From contig CP107210.1 of the NCBI GenBank assembly GCA_025757985.1, positions 310,001 to 374,000 of the forward strand: a stretch of 64,000 bases of DNA. The letters are read 5' to 3'. A program made the translations under genes and the position numbers. Under the pieces are notes generated by a model that saw only the letters and a list, made by a program, of their open reading frames with translations, made no database searches and was not told where the DNA came from. Positions 7,285 through 15,202 of the stretch are shown one piece after another (position 1 is the stretch's first letter; every line of letters begins with the position of its first letter). The DNA comes from Oscillospiraceae bacterium (GTDB lineage: Bacteria; Bacillota; Clostridia; Oscillospirales; Ruminococcaceae).

Positions 7285-7635
7285 ATGACGATTGGACAGA
7301 GAATCAAAATCCGCCGCGAAGAACTTAATATGTCTCAGGACGACCTCGCAAAAAAGGTTGGATATAAGTCACGGTCATCAATCAATAAAATCGAACTGGA
7401 CCTGTATTCTTTGAAACAGTCCAAAATCAAAGCCATTGCGGACGCGCTGGAAACAACGCCGTCTTACATCATGGGCTGGGATGAAGAAGCCGAAGAAGCA
7501 AAAAAGGCTGCCCCCAGTGAAGAGGACAGCCTTAATGCAGAAATCATCAAATTGTTTATGGGTCTGACAGCCGATCAGAAGAAAGAGGCGCTGAATTATC
7601 TGCGCTACCTTTCAACGAAATCAGAAAATCCCTGA
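7285..7635 (+). CDS. CI-like phage repressor, short form
   Basis: A 116-residue protein with an N-terminal XRE helix-turn-helix (residues ~5-65: QRIKIRREELNMSQDDLAKKVG, then SSINKIE, then KIKAIADALETTPSYIMGW). After an acidic linker it ends in a short amphipathic helix (LTADQKKEALNYLRYLS), possibly for oligomerization. It has no S24 peptidase domain, so RecA-dependent self-cleavage is not expected. AAGGAG lies 9 nt before the ATG. It faces the Cro-like gene. Confidence 0.8.
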   Translation: MTIGQRIKIRREELNMSQDDLAKKVGYKSRSSINKIELDLYSLKQSKIKAIADALETTPSYIMGWDEEAEEAKKAAPSEEDSLNAEIIKLFMGLTADQKKEALNYLRYLSTKSENP

Positions 7636-7705
7636 ACGCGATTTTGTCATCGTAGGACAGGCCGGACAATAGCATAGTGAGTTCCTTCAGCTCATCGGGG
7701 TTCAT
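7556..7705 (-). CDS. Possible small gene antisense to the repressor 3' end
   Basis: A 49-codon frame from ATG 7705 to TAA 7558-7556, with GGAG 9 nt upstream. The last 80 nt overlap the repressor gene on the opposite strand. The product (MNPDELKELTMLLSGLSYDD, then KIAFRDFLISLK) looks like a helical pair rather than random coding. It might be only an antisense shadow; no family is recognised. Confidence 0.35.
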   Translation of the reverse strand: MNPDELKELTMLLSGLSYDDKIAFRDFLISLKGSADNSAPLSSDRLSDP

Positions 7706-7828
7706 ACCACTTCACTCCATTCCCAAAAATATTGCCGGCATATCCGCATTATATCACAGGCACACGGTTTTTGCATGAAAATGCAAGAATATCCCAAAAG
7801 GACGCAAAAATAAACAGGAGGCATTATC

Positions 7829-8488
7829 ATGGCACGTTGTAGAAGATGTGGTAAAAGCGGTCTGTTCTTTCATGTAAACCAAGAGGGCTATTGCGAACTG
7901 TGCGCAATGCAGCTCCGGGACGAGGCCATCGAGCAGCACCGGAAAGAGTATAAGCGCAAGATGGCAATGGAAGCTGCGGCAAAGGGAATCAAACCTGAAG
8001 AGCTTGAAAAGCCTACCGATGAAGTGCTGTACACCCTTGCCATCGTAAGCGGCCTTATCCAGCTTCATGCAAACTATCTGGATATCAAATGGGATAAAAT
8101 GCATGAGAGTATCCCTCTGCAGAATGTGTTGTCCTTTACGATAGAGGAACACAGCATCGGTCCCAACAGAATACGCATTGCGACAGCTCAGGCGGCCACC
8201 GCAAATATCAATCTTGGCTACGGCGTCAGCAGTGCAGTCGGCGGCGGCAATCATGTGTATGGTTGCAGTGCAACGGAACTTCCGACAGCCTACAAAATCC
8301 GCGATTATATCTCCAACTGGACGGCAAAGGCACCCGCGCCGGCAGTTGCACCGCAGCCTGCGCCACAGGTTATTGAACAAAAGCCGTCTGCAGCTGATGA
8401 AATCCGCAAGTACAAGGGCCTGCTTGACGATGGAATCATTTCGCAGGAAGAATTTGAGGCAAAGAAGAAGCAGTTGCTTGGCCTGTAA
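7829..8488 (+). CDS. Zinc-ribbon and SHOCT domain protein of the lysogeny module
   Basis: A 219-residue protein. Residues 1-26 are a zinc ribbon (CRRC and CELC pairs). Residues ~65-155 look like a PH-like beta domain (VLYTLAIVSGLIQLHANYLDIKWD...VLSFTIEEHSIG), residues ~160-190 an Ala/Pro linker, and the last 30 residues a SHOCT domain (IRKYKGLLDDGIISQEEFEAKK). AGGAGG precedes the ATG. Located between repressor and recombinase, where phages often carry immunity or host-protection genes; function unknown. Confidence 0.7.
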   Translation: MARCRRCGKSGLFFHVNQEGYCELCAMQLRDEAIEQHRKEYKRKMAMEAAAKGIKPEELEKPTDEVLYTLAIVSGLIQLHANYLDIKWDKMHESIPLQNVLSFTIEEHSIGPNRIRIATAQAATANINLGYGVSSAVGGGNHVYGCSATELPTAYKIRDYISNWTAKAPAPAVAPQPAPQVIEQKPSAADEIRKYKGLLDDGIISQEEFEAKKKQLLGL

Positions 8489-8509
8489 AACCGAAAGGAG
8501 CGTGACGGC

Positions 8510-10546
8510 ATGAAAAAGCGAATCAACACTAATTCCGCAGCCCGTGCTGTCATCTACGCTCGTTATTCCAGCGCCAACCAGCGTGACTGCTCCATCGAGC
8601 AGCAGGTGGAAAAGTGCCGGGAACTGGCCGCCCGTGAGGGCGTGACCGTCATTGAAATATATGCTGACCGCGCCATCAGTGGCAAAACGGACCGCCGCCC
8701 GAATTTCCAGCGGATGATGAAAGATGCCAGTCTGCGGCAGTTTGATGTAGTCCTTGCATGGAAGTCCAACCGCATGGGCCGGAATATGCTGCAAGCCATG
8801 ATGAACGAGGAGCAGCTGCGCAGTAATGGTATCCGCACCATCTACGCCGAGGAAGATTTTGACGACACTGCCGCCGGGCGCTTTGCCCTGCGGAACATGA
8901 TGAATGTCAATCAGTTCTATTCAGAGAACATGGCCGAGGACATCTCGCGCGGCCTGATGGACAACGCCAGCAAGTGCATGTCCAACGGCAGCCTGCCGCT
9001 TGGCTACAAGACCGGCAAAGATCAAAAGGTCGTGCTGGATGAAGCAGAGGCAGCCATCGTGCAAGAAATCTTTACCCGGGTGTCGTGCTATGAGCCGTTC
9101 ATCGACATAGCCCGCGATCTGAACCGCCGGGGCATCAAGACCAAGAAAGGGGCAGAGTGGGGGCGCAGCAGCTTTCACACGATCTGCCGCAATGAGCGGT
9201 ACAGGGGTATCTACATTTACCGTGATATCCGCGTTGAGGGCGGTATGCCGCGTATCGTATCGGACGAGCTTTTTTACAAAGTGCAGGAGGTATTGAAAGT
9301 GAAGAAGAATCCGCAGGGTCGCCGTAAGCGCAGCGGCTATGAAGAATACCTGCTGACCGGGAAGCTGTACTGCGGCCACTGCGGCAGCCCCATGACGGGC
9401 ATTGCTGGCACCAGCAAGACCGGGGCCATGCACTATTACTACACCTGCCAGAAGCGCCGCACTGACCACAGCTGCGATAAGAAGGCCGTCCGCCGCGACC
9501 AGATTGAAAAGGCCGTGGCTATCGCTATCCAGCAGCAGCTGCTCACCGATGAAAACATCCAGATGATGGCGGATGAAACGATGGCCTATAACGCCCGCAC
9601 GGAAATCAAATACCGCTTGCAAAGCTTGCAGCAGCAGCTTTATTCCAACGAGACCTCAACTGCCAACATTATGAAGGCAATTGAAATGGGCATCATCACA
9701 GACACTACGAAAGCCCGCTTGCTGGCGCTGGAGCAGGAGCACGGCCAGCTGCTTGCCAAAATCGACACGGCCAAGGCCGAGATGGTTCCCATCAACCGGG
9801 AGGATTTCGTCAGCCTGCTGGACATTTACCGCACGGGCGATGTGAACAACAAAAAGTATCTGGCCGCCCTGTTCGATACATTCCTTGTCCGGGTTGACCT
9901 TTATGACGACCACTTCAAGATCACCTTCGACCCGACAGGCGGAAAAATGCCGGTAGATATTCCCATCGGCGCGGAAGATTCTCCCGAAAGTCCGGGGGAT
10001 TCTCCCGAATCCTCGGATTTTGAGGCATCTCCACAGGATGCAGAAAAGTTCGTTTTAGCTCTCCACAACCGCACCAAAGCCTCGAACTTAGGTTCGAGGC
10101 TTTTTTGTTGGTGCGTTGGCTATGGGACGACCCGAATCATCAAGTCTGGCAAGCGGTCTTTTCTGTTGGATAGCAAGGAAGTTCCTTGGCCTAATGAAGG
10201 TGTAGGGGCGACCATTGGTCGCCCGCCAACTTGGCGCAACCACGCGCTTTCCGGGAAAGCTTTTTTCGCAGATAAACGGGTAGGGGCGAGCAATGCTCGC
10301 CCCTACAAGAGTTTTTTGACAGCCTGCGGCGAACATGGATTGCCCGCAAGCTTGATTCGGTACCGCCCTCCCGGAAAGGCTATTCACATATACTGCGGGT
10401 GTGTGCAGACACTGCACCCCTACAAAGATATGCTTGAACAAGATGGAGAAATTTACCCTGTACGGCCCTTACATTATAATATTGCCAAACTCCCCGGTAC
10501 AGCTATAATACAGAAAGCTTCTCAGACAAAAAAAGAAACCACCTAA
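8510..10546 (+). CDS. Large serine recombinase (integrase) with a read-through tail
   Basis: The frame is 678 codons. Residues ~13-150 are the resolvase domain with the catalytic Ser20 (YARYSS). Residues ~180-275 are the recombinase domain. A zinc ribbon follows (C288, C291, C313, C322), then a coiled coil at ~355-430. It catalyses site-specific integration and excision of the element. Codons after about 523 run through a terminator hairpin (10072-10115) and a host dispersed repeat (10201-10326), so this tail is probably not part of the native enzyme and marks the element-host junction. Start: GAAAGGAG 7 nt upstream. Confidence 0.9.
   Translation: MKKRINTNSAARAVIYARYSSANQRDCSIEQQVEKCRELAAREGVTVIEIYADRAISGKTDRRPNFQRMMKDASLRQFDVVLAWKSNRMGRNMLQAMMNEEQLRSNGIRTIYAEEDFDDTAAGRFALRNMMNVNQFYSENMAEDISRGLMDNASKCMSNGSLPLGYKTGKDQKVVLDEAEAAIVQEIFTRVSCYEPFIDIARDLNRRGIKTKKGAEWGRSSFHTICRNERYRGIYIYRDIRVEGGMPRIVSDELFYKVQEVLKVKKNPQGRRKRSGYEEYLLTGKLYCGHCGSPMTGIAGTSKTGAMHYYYTCQKRRTDHSCDKKAVRRDQIEKAVAIAIQQQLLTDENIQMMADETMAYNARTEIKYRLQSLQQQLYSNETSTANIMKAIEMGIITDTTKARLLALEQEHGQLLAKIDTAKAEMVPINREDFVSLLDIYRTGDVNNKKYLAALFDTFLVRVDLYDDHFKITFDPTGGKMPVDIPIGAEDSPESPGDSPESSDFEASPQDAEKFVLALHNRTKASNLGSRLFCWCVGYGTTRIIKSGKRSFLLDSKEVPWPNEGVGATIGRPPTWRNHALSGKAFFADKRVGASNARPYKSFLTACGEHGLPASLIRYRPPGKAIHIYCGCVQTLHPYKDMLEQDGEIYPVRPLHYNIAKLPGTAIIQKASQTKKETT
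10072..10115 (+). terminator. Terminator hairpin inside the recombinase frame
   Basis: Arms AGCCTCGAAC and GTTCGAGGCT around TTAG, followed by a T run. An outer inverted pair CGCACCAA / TTGGTGCG encloses it. It probably marks where native recombinase transcription ends, or belongs to the host side of the junction. Confidence 0.7.
10201..10326 (-). repeat. Dispersed palindromic repeat, family A, full copy 1
   Basis: Begins GTAGGGGCGACCATTGGTCG, ends in GAGCAATGCTCGCCCCTAC and then AAGAGTTTTTTGACAGCCTG. It is the reverse complement of the copy at 16322-16446. It sits inside the 3' part of the recombinase frame, where its translation gives GATIGRPP and GASNARPYK. Confidence 0.85.
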
Positions 10547-10571
10547 AAACTTTCGTTTCTAGGTGGTTTCT
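10527..10571 (-). terminator. Terminator of tRNA-Leu
   Basis: 12-bp arms (10534-10545 and 10560-10571, AGAAACCACCTA and complement) with a 14-nt loop, followed on the minus strand by an eight-T run. It begins directly after the encoded CCA. Confidence 0.8.
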
Positions 10572-10572
10572 T

Positions 10573-10659
10573 TGGTGCGGATGAAGGGATTTGAACCCAC
10601 ACTCTTTTAAGGGAACTAGAACCTGAATCTAGCGCGTCTGCCAGTTCCGCCACATCCGC
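10573..10659 (-). tRNA. tRNA-Leu (anticodon CAG)
   Basis: An 87-nt cloverleaf with CCA encoded. The acceptor stem GCGGATG pairs with CATCCGC; the anticodon stem CTAGA/TCTAG holds loop TTCAGGT, giving CAG. The long variable arm (type II) is typical of tRNA-Leu. It is just outside the phage recombinase. Confidence 0.95.
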
Positions 10660-10702
10660 ATATTTTGTTTTCGCCTTGGCCGTTGGCCTGACGACAGGTA
10701 TT

Positions 10703-10731
10703 ATTATAGCCAAACAACCGGTAAATGTCAA
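10703..10731 (-). promoter_or_regulatory. tRNA-Leu promoter
   Basis: Consensus on the minus strand: TTGACA (10731-10726), 17 nt, TATAAT (10708-10703). Confidence 0.9.
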
Positions 10732-10812
10732 GCGCTTTTTGCAAAAAAACAGAACTTTTTTATATTTTTGTGAACAAACTCAAAGGATGACGCTGAATCG
10801 ACAAAGTGATGC

Positions 10813-10850
10813 GGCGCAATACTTGCTTTTGCGCCATAAACTGCTATAAT
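10813..10850 (+). promoter_or_regulatory. Promoter with overlapping dyad upstream of the DUF975 gene
   Basis: TTGCTT (10823-10828), 16 nt, TATAAT (10845-10850). An inverted repeat GGCGCAA (10813-10819) / TTGCGCC (10829-10835) covers the -35 region and could be an operator. Confidence 0.6.
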
Positions 10851-10935
10851 ATAAATACAATATTCTGCACAATTCCCGCCTTGTGGTGCTTACAACGCAG
10901 GGAATATACTGTATGAAATAGGGAGGTAAACGCTT

Positions 10936-11700
10936 ATGTGGACACGCGAACTTTTAAAATCCAACGCCAAGCAGGCACTGCAGGGACGGTACTGGCGCAG
11001 CTTTTGGGTCTGCCTTGTGCTGAGCTTTGTCGGGCTGGGCGGGGCCAGTGCCAGCAGCGGCAGCGCGGCGCGGCAGACCGTGGATACCGCCGGTGGGGAC
11101 ACAGCCTCGATTTATGAGATGTTCAGCAACATCCCGGACAATATGCTTGCGGCACTCGCAGTCGGTGCGTTTATTGGTGCTATTATCAGCATCTGTTGGG
11201 TGCTGTTCGTCTTGTATCCGCTCAAGGTCGGCCGCTGCCGCTATTTTATGGAGAGCCGCCAATCCCTGACCCCGGCCTCCACCGTTGTCAGCACCTTCCG
11301 CCAGCCCTACGGCAACCCCATCATCGTGCAGCTGCTCACCAACTTAAAGGTTTTTCTGGGCTTCCTTCTGCTCATTGTGCCGGGAATTTATTGGGACTAC
11401 TGCTACACGCTCGTACCTTATCTGCTGGCCGAAAATCCCTACATGTCCGCTACCCGCGCCATGGAGCTGAGCAAGGAAATGATGGAAGGCGAAAAGTGGA
11501 ATTACTTCGTCCTGCAGCTGTCCTTCTTTGGCTGGCTGCTGCTCTGCGCGTTCACCTTCGGCATCGGCGGCTTCTTTCTGGAGCCGTACATGCAGGCCAC
11601 CTATGCGGAGTTTTATGCCGCTATGCGCAGCAAGGCGCTGGCTGCAGGCATGACCACCACCGATGAGCTGGGCGGCTTTGTGCGCCACGATACCTTTTGA
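10936..11700 (+). CDS. DUF975 family integral membrane protein
   Basis: A 254-residue protein. The N-terminal helix (MWTRELLKSNAKQALQGRYW) is the typical DUF975 opening. Four or so membrane segments follow (about residues 22-40, 75-97, 130-165 and 195-225), with the family hallmark SATRAMELSKEMMEGEKWNYF before the last. Function is unknown; related proteins are common in Firmicutes. GGGAGGT lies 8 nt before the ATG. Transcribed alone, with its own promoter and terminator. Confidence 0.85.
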   Translation: MWTRELLKSNAKQALQGRYWRSFWVCLVLSFVGLGGASASSGSAARQTVDTAGGDTASIYEMFSNIPDNMLAALAVGAFIGAIISICWVLFVLYPLKVGRCRYFMESRQSLTPASTVVSTFRQPYGNPIIVQLLTNLKVFLGFLLLIVPGIYWDYCYTLVPYLLAENPYMSATRAMELSKEMMEGEKWNYFVLQLSFFGWLLLCAFTFGIGGFFLEPYMQATYAEFYAAMRSKALAAGMTTTDELGGFVRHDTF

Positions 11701-11713
11701 GCTTACTTAAAGA

Positions 11714-11758
11714 AACGCCGCGAAAACGGGCAGCTGCCTGTATTTCGCGGCGTTTTTT
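11714..11758 (+). terminator. Terminator after the DUF975 gene
   Basis: AACGCCGCGAAA and its complement TTTCGCGGCGTT (11743-11754) around a 17-nt loop, followed by T residues. Confidence 0.85.
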
Positions 11759-11909
11759 GCTGTATCGGCGCGCAGGATTTCACACTTCTTCAAACCATTC
11801 ACGCAATTTTTTCACATTTTCAAATTATAATAGAAGCCTAGGCATCCCTGCACAATTTCTGCACTGCAGCAATGCCCTTGAACCCAAGTGATAAAGGAGA
11901 GTGCGCACT

Positions 11910-12896
11910 TTGATTGAGGTAGAGCATCTGACAAAGCGCTACGGCGGCCACACCGCGGTGGAGGATATCAGCTTCACCGTCGAGGACGGCTGCATTTACG
12001 GGCTGCTGGGTCCCAACGGGGCAGGCAAGTCCACCACGATGAATATCATAACCGGCTATATTTCCGCCACAGACGGCACCGTACGGATCGACGGCCATGA
12101 TATTGCAGAGGAACCCGCTGAGGCTAAGGCCTGCATCGGCTATCTGCCGGAGCTGCCGCCGCTCTATCCGGAGATGACCACGCGGGAGTATCTGCTTTTT
12201 GTGGCCGAGCTGAAGGGCACCCGCAAAAAGGCAGACCGCATTGCGGCGGTAGAGCATGCCGCTGCCCGCGCGGGTCTGCAGGGGATGGAGCAGCGGCTCA
12301 TCCGCAACCTTTCCAAGGGCTACCGCCAGCGTGTCGGCATTGCCGCTGCGCTGCTGGGCACACCCAAGGTCATCATTCTGGACGAGCCGACCGTCGGCCT
12401 TGACCCCGCGCAGATGATCGAGATCCGCTCTCTGATCCGGGATCTGGGCAAAACCCACACGGTCATTTTATCCAGCCATATTTTGAGCGAGGTGCAGTCC
12501 GTTTGTGATCGGGTGCTGATCATTGCCCACGGCAGGCTGGTAGCGCAGGGTACACCGGAGGAGCTGGCCGCCAGACTGACCGCGAAGGGAACCATCACCG
12601 CTACGGCTCAAGGCAGCCGGGAGGAGATCCTTGCGGCGGCGGGTACCGTGCCGGGCCTGACGAACTTGACCGTGACTGAGGAAAAGGACGGCGAGGTCAG
12701 CTTTACTGCCGTCAGCACCGAGGGCACCGACCTGCGCGGTGCGCTTTCACAGGCGTTGGCCGGGGCAGGCTGCCCGGTGCTGGACCTGCGCGCCGAGACG
12801 ATGAGTCTGGAGGATGTATTCCTGCAGCTGACCGAGGCCCCGGAGACACAGCAGACCCCGCAGCAGGACCATACAAAGGAGGGTGACGAGCAATGA
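11910..12896 (+). CDS. ABC transporter ATPase, GldA-like
   Basis: A 328-residue ATP-binding subunit. Walker A GPNGAGKST (residues ~36-44), signature LSKGYRQRVG (~133-142) and Walker B VIILDEPTVGLDP (~154-166) are complete, with an extended C-terminal domain usual in ABC-2 exporters. TTG at 11910 is chosen because AAAGGAG lies 10 nt upstream; the in-frame GTG at 11901 is too close to that site. First of four genes with an ABC-2 permease, a GldG-like protein and a DUF4340 protein, a set resembling the GldA/F/G exporter. The substrate is unknown. Confidence 0.85.
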   Translation: MIEVEHLTKRYGGHTAVEDISFTVEDGCIYGLLGPNGAGKSTTMNIITGYISATDGTVRIDGHDIAEEPAEAKACIGYLPELPPLYPEMTTREYLLFVAELKGTRKKADRIAAVEHAAARAGLQGMEQRLIRNLSKGYRQRVGIAAALLGTPKVIILDEPTVGLDPAQMIEIRSLIRDLGKTHTVILSSHILSEVQSVCDRVLIIAHGRLVAQGTPEELAARLTAKGTITATAQGSREEILAAAGTVPGLTNLTVTEEKDGEVSFTAVSTEGTDLRGALSQALAGAGCPVLDLRAETMSLEDVFLQLTEAPETQQTPQQDHTKEGDEQ

Positions 12897-13756
12897 CAGC
12901 TATTTTCAAGCGCGAATTCAAGAGCTGCTTTACCGGTATGATCGGCTGGGTCATTGCCGCCGTCAGCCTTTTCTTTCTGGGCCTGTACTTTACAAACCGC
13001 AATCTGCTCTATGCTTCGTCAGATTTCGCCTCGGTGCTCTACACCATGACGATGATCCTGCTGTTCCTGCTGCCGGCCATCAGCATGCGCAGCTTTGCCG
13101 AGGAACGCAAAAACAAGACCGACCAGCTGCTTTTGACCAGCCCGGTCAGCATTCCGGCCATTGTGGCTGGTAAGTTTCTGGCAGAGCTCGCTGTTTTTGC
13201 GCTGCCGCTGGCGGCAGCTGTGGTGATGCCGCTGCTGCTACAGGCATTCGGCACGGTGTCGCTGGTGGCGGCCTACAGCGCCCTGCTGGGCTATCTGCTG
13301 CTGGGCGGCGCCTGTCTGGCTGTGGGCACCTGGATCTCCGCTCTGACCGAAAACCAGATACTGGCCTATCTTGCCACCTTCGGCGCGCTGCTGGTGGCCT
13401 ACCTGATGAACGGCATCCAGACGATGTTCACGACCGGCAACCTGCTGGCGTTTATTGTCTTTATGATCGTGCTGCTGGTGGCGTCTGTTCTGGTGGGCGT
13501 CATCTGCAAACGGCTGGCGGCGGGCGCTGTAGTATTCTGTGCGGGCGCGGTGGTGCTGTTTGTGCTGTTTCAGCTGCGCCCGGCATGGCTTTTGACGGCC
13601 TTCAATGCGGTGCTGTCCGCGCTGGCCCTGTTTGAGCCGTTCAAGGACATTGTGGGCGGGATGTTCAGTATCCCGGCCATTGTCTACTATCTGTCGGTCA
13701 TGGGGCTGTTCCTCTTTTTGACCGGGCAGGCGCTTGCACGCCGCCGTTGGAACTGA
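12893..13756 (+). CDS. ABC-2 type permease, GldF-like
   Basis: A 287-residue membrane protein with six predicted spans (about residues 17-35, 48-70, 100-125, 135-160, 175-205 and 250-280). The cytoplasmic stretch SMRSFAEERKNKTDQLLLTSP after the second span is the typical ABC-2/GldF coupling region. It overlaps the ATPase gene by 4 nt (ATGA), so the two are translationally coupled. Confidence 0.85.
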   Translation: MTAIFKREFKSCFTGMIGWVIAAVSLFFLGLYFTNRNLLYASSDFASVLYTMTMILLFLLPAISMRSFAEERKNKTDQLLLTSPVSIPAIVAGKFLAELAVFALPLAAAVVMPLLLQAFGTVSLVAAYSALLGYLLLGGACLAVGTWISALTENQILAYLATFGALLVAYLMNGIQTMFTTGNLLAFIVFMIVLLVASVLVGVICKRLAAGAVVFCAGAVVLFVLFQLRPAWLLTAFNAVLSALALFEPFKDIVGGMFSIPAIVYYLSVMGLFLFLTGQALARRRWN

Positions 13757-13771
13757 GGAGGTACACTGAGC

Positions 13772-15193
13772 ATGAAAAAACAGAATGGTATTTGGCAGGG
13801 CGGCAGCAAGCGCACCCTGCACAGCGGCCTGTACGCCAGTGTGCTGGCAGCGGTCGTGCTGGCGGTGGTCGTGCTGCTGAACCTTGTCGTCCGCGCACTG
13901 CCTACAAAATATATGCAGTATGACATCTCCACGACCGCACTCTTTACCTTGAGCGATACGACCGAGAACCTGCTGCATGAGCTGAACACCGATGTGACCG
14001 CCTACTATCTGGCCGAGAGCGGGCAGGAGGACGCCAACATCACCCGCCTGCTTGACCGCTATGCGGGCGAGAGCAGCCACTTTAGCTGGCAGCAGCGGGA
14101 CCCGGTGCTTTACCCGACCTTTGCCCAGCAGTATGACGGTGCCTCCACCGGCAGTGTCGTGCTGGTCAGCGGGGAAAACAACACCGTCCTTTCCTACAAT
14201 GACATGTATGAGATGGACCTTGAAAGCTACTACACCACCGGCACGGCAAACTACAGCTTTCAGGCAGAAAACGCCATCACCTCCGGCATCGCCAAGGTCA
14301 CCCGCACCGAGGCTTACCAGCTGTATGAGCTGACCGGCCATGGGGAGACGGCCCTGACCAGCGATTTTACCGAGACTCTGAACAACGCCGGCGTCACGGT
14401 GACAGAGCTGAACCTTGTGACGAGCGGCAGCATCCCGGCCGACGCCGGCGCACTGCTCATCAACGCGCCGGGGGCAGACCTGACCGATGCCGAGGCAGCG
14501 CTGCTGAACGAGTATGTTGCAAACGGCGGCAAGCTGTTTGTGACCACCGACTTTACGACCGCAACGCCGAAGCTGGATTCTGTGCTGACCGCCTGCGGCA
14601 TGAACCGCCAGCCCGGTCTGCTGATCGAAACGGACGCCGACCATTACCCCTACGGTTACCCGCAGACCTACCTGCTGCCCACGGTGGTCAGCAATGAGAT
14701 CACAGCGGGCGTGTCGCAGAGCATGATGGTCTACACCCCCATCGCGCAGGGCATCACCACCGATGAGGACAGCGAATTTACCTTTACCCAGCTGTTGACC
14801 ACCGGTGATACAGCCTACGCGATGGAAAACTACGCCACTGCCGAGACCGCCCAGAAGGCTGACACCGACCCCGAGGGCAGCTTTGCCGTGGCCGTTGCGG
14901 CTGAGAATGCCGCGACCGGGGCGCGTGTCGTCTGGGTCAACTGCCCGAACCTGCTGCTGAGCAGCATCAACCAGCAGGTGTCAGGCGGCAATGCACAGCT
15001 GCTGGGCAGTGCCGTCAACTGGCTGAACGGTGCGCAGACTACGGCAGTCATCAATGCCAAGAGCATGAGCGCCGCCTCGCTGAATGTGCCGGTCTCGGCG
15101 GCTGTGCCGCTGGGCGTGCTGTTTACGCTGGTGCTGCCCATCGTCTGTCTGATCGCGGGTGCGGTGATTTGCGTGGTGCGCCGCCGCAGATAA
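13772..15193 (+). CDS. GldG-like ABC transporter auxiliary protein
   Basis: A 473-residue protein. An N-terminal membrane anchor (residues ~23-45) is followed by an extracytoplasmic domain of the ABC_transp_aux/GldG type (ALFTLSDTTENLLHELN, TDVTAYYLAE) and a C-terminal anchor (~445-468) ending in VRRRR. In GldG proteins this domain lies outside the membrane and helps the exporter. It follows the permease by 15 nt with a GGAGG site. Confidence 0.8.
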   Translation: MKKQNGIWQGGSKRTLHSGLYASVLAAVVLAVVVLLNLVVRALPTKYMQYDISTTALFTLSDTTENLLHELNTDVTAYYLAESGQEDANITRLLDRYAGESSHFSWQQRDPVLYPTFAQQYDGASTGSVVLVSGENNTVLSYNDMYEMDLESYYTTGTANYSFQAENAITSGIAKVTRTEAYQLYELTGHGETALTSDFTETLNNAGVTVTELNLVTSGSIPADAGALLINAPGADLTDAEAALLNEYVANGGKLFVTTDFTTATPKLDSVLTACGMNRQPGLLIETDADHYPYGYPQTYLLPTVVSNEITAGVSQSMMVYTPIAQGITTDEDSEFTFTQLLTTGDTAYAMENYATAETAQKADTDPEGSFAVAVAAENAATGARVVWVNCPNLLLSSINQQVSGGNAQLLGSAVNWLNGAQTTAVINAKSMSAASLNVPVSAAVPLGVLFTLVLPIVCLIAGAVICVVRRRR

Positions 15194-15202
15194 AGGAGAG
15201 CC

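Noticed and set aside
10543..10731. A 62-codon minus-strand frame over tRNA-Leu
   Set aside because: It is translation of the tRNA and its terminator and promoter.
13238..14644. A 468-codon minus-strand frame opposite the ABC permease and GldG-like genes
   Set aside because: Histidine/glutamine-rich composition typical of an antisense shadow, and the plus-strand genes are well supported.
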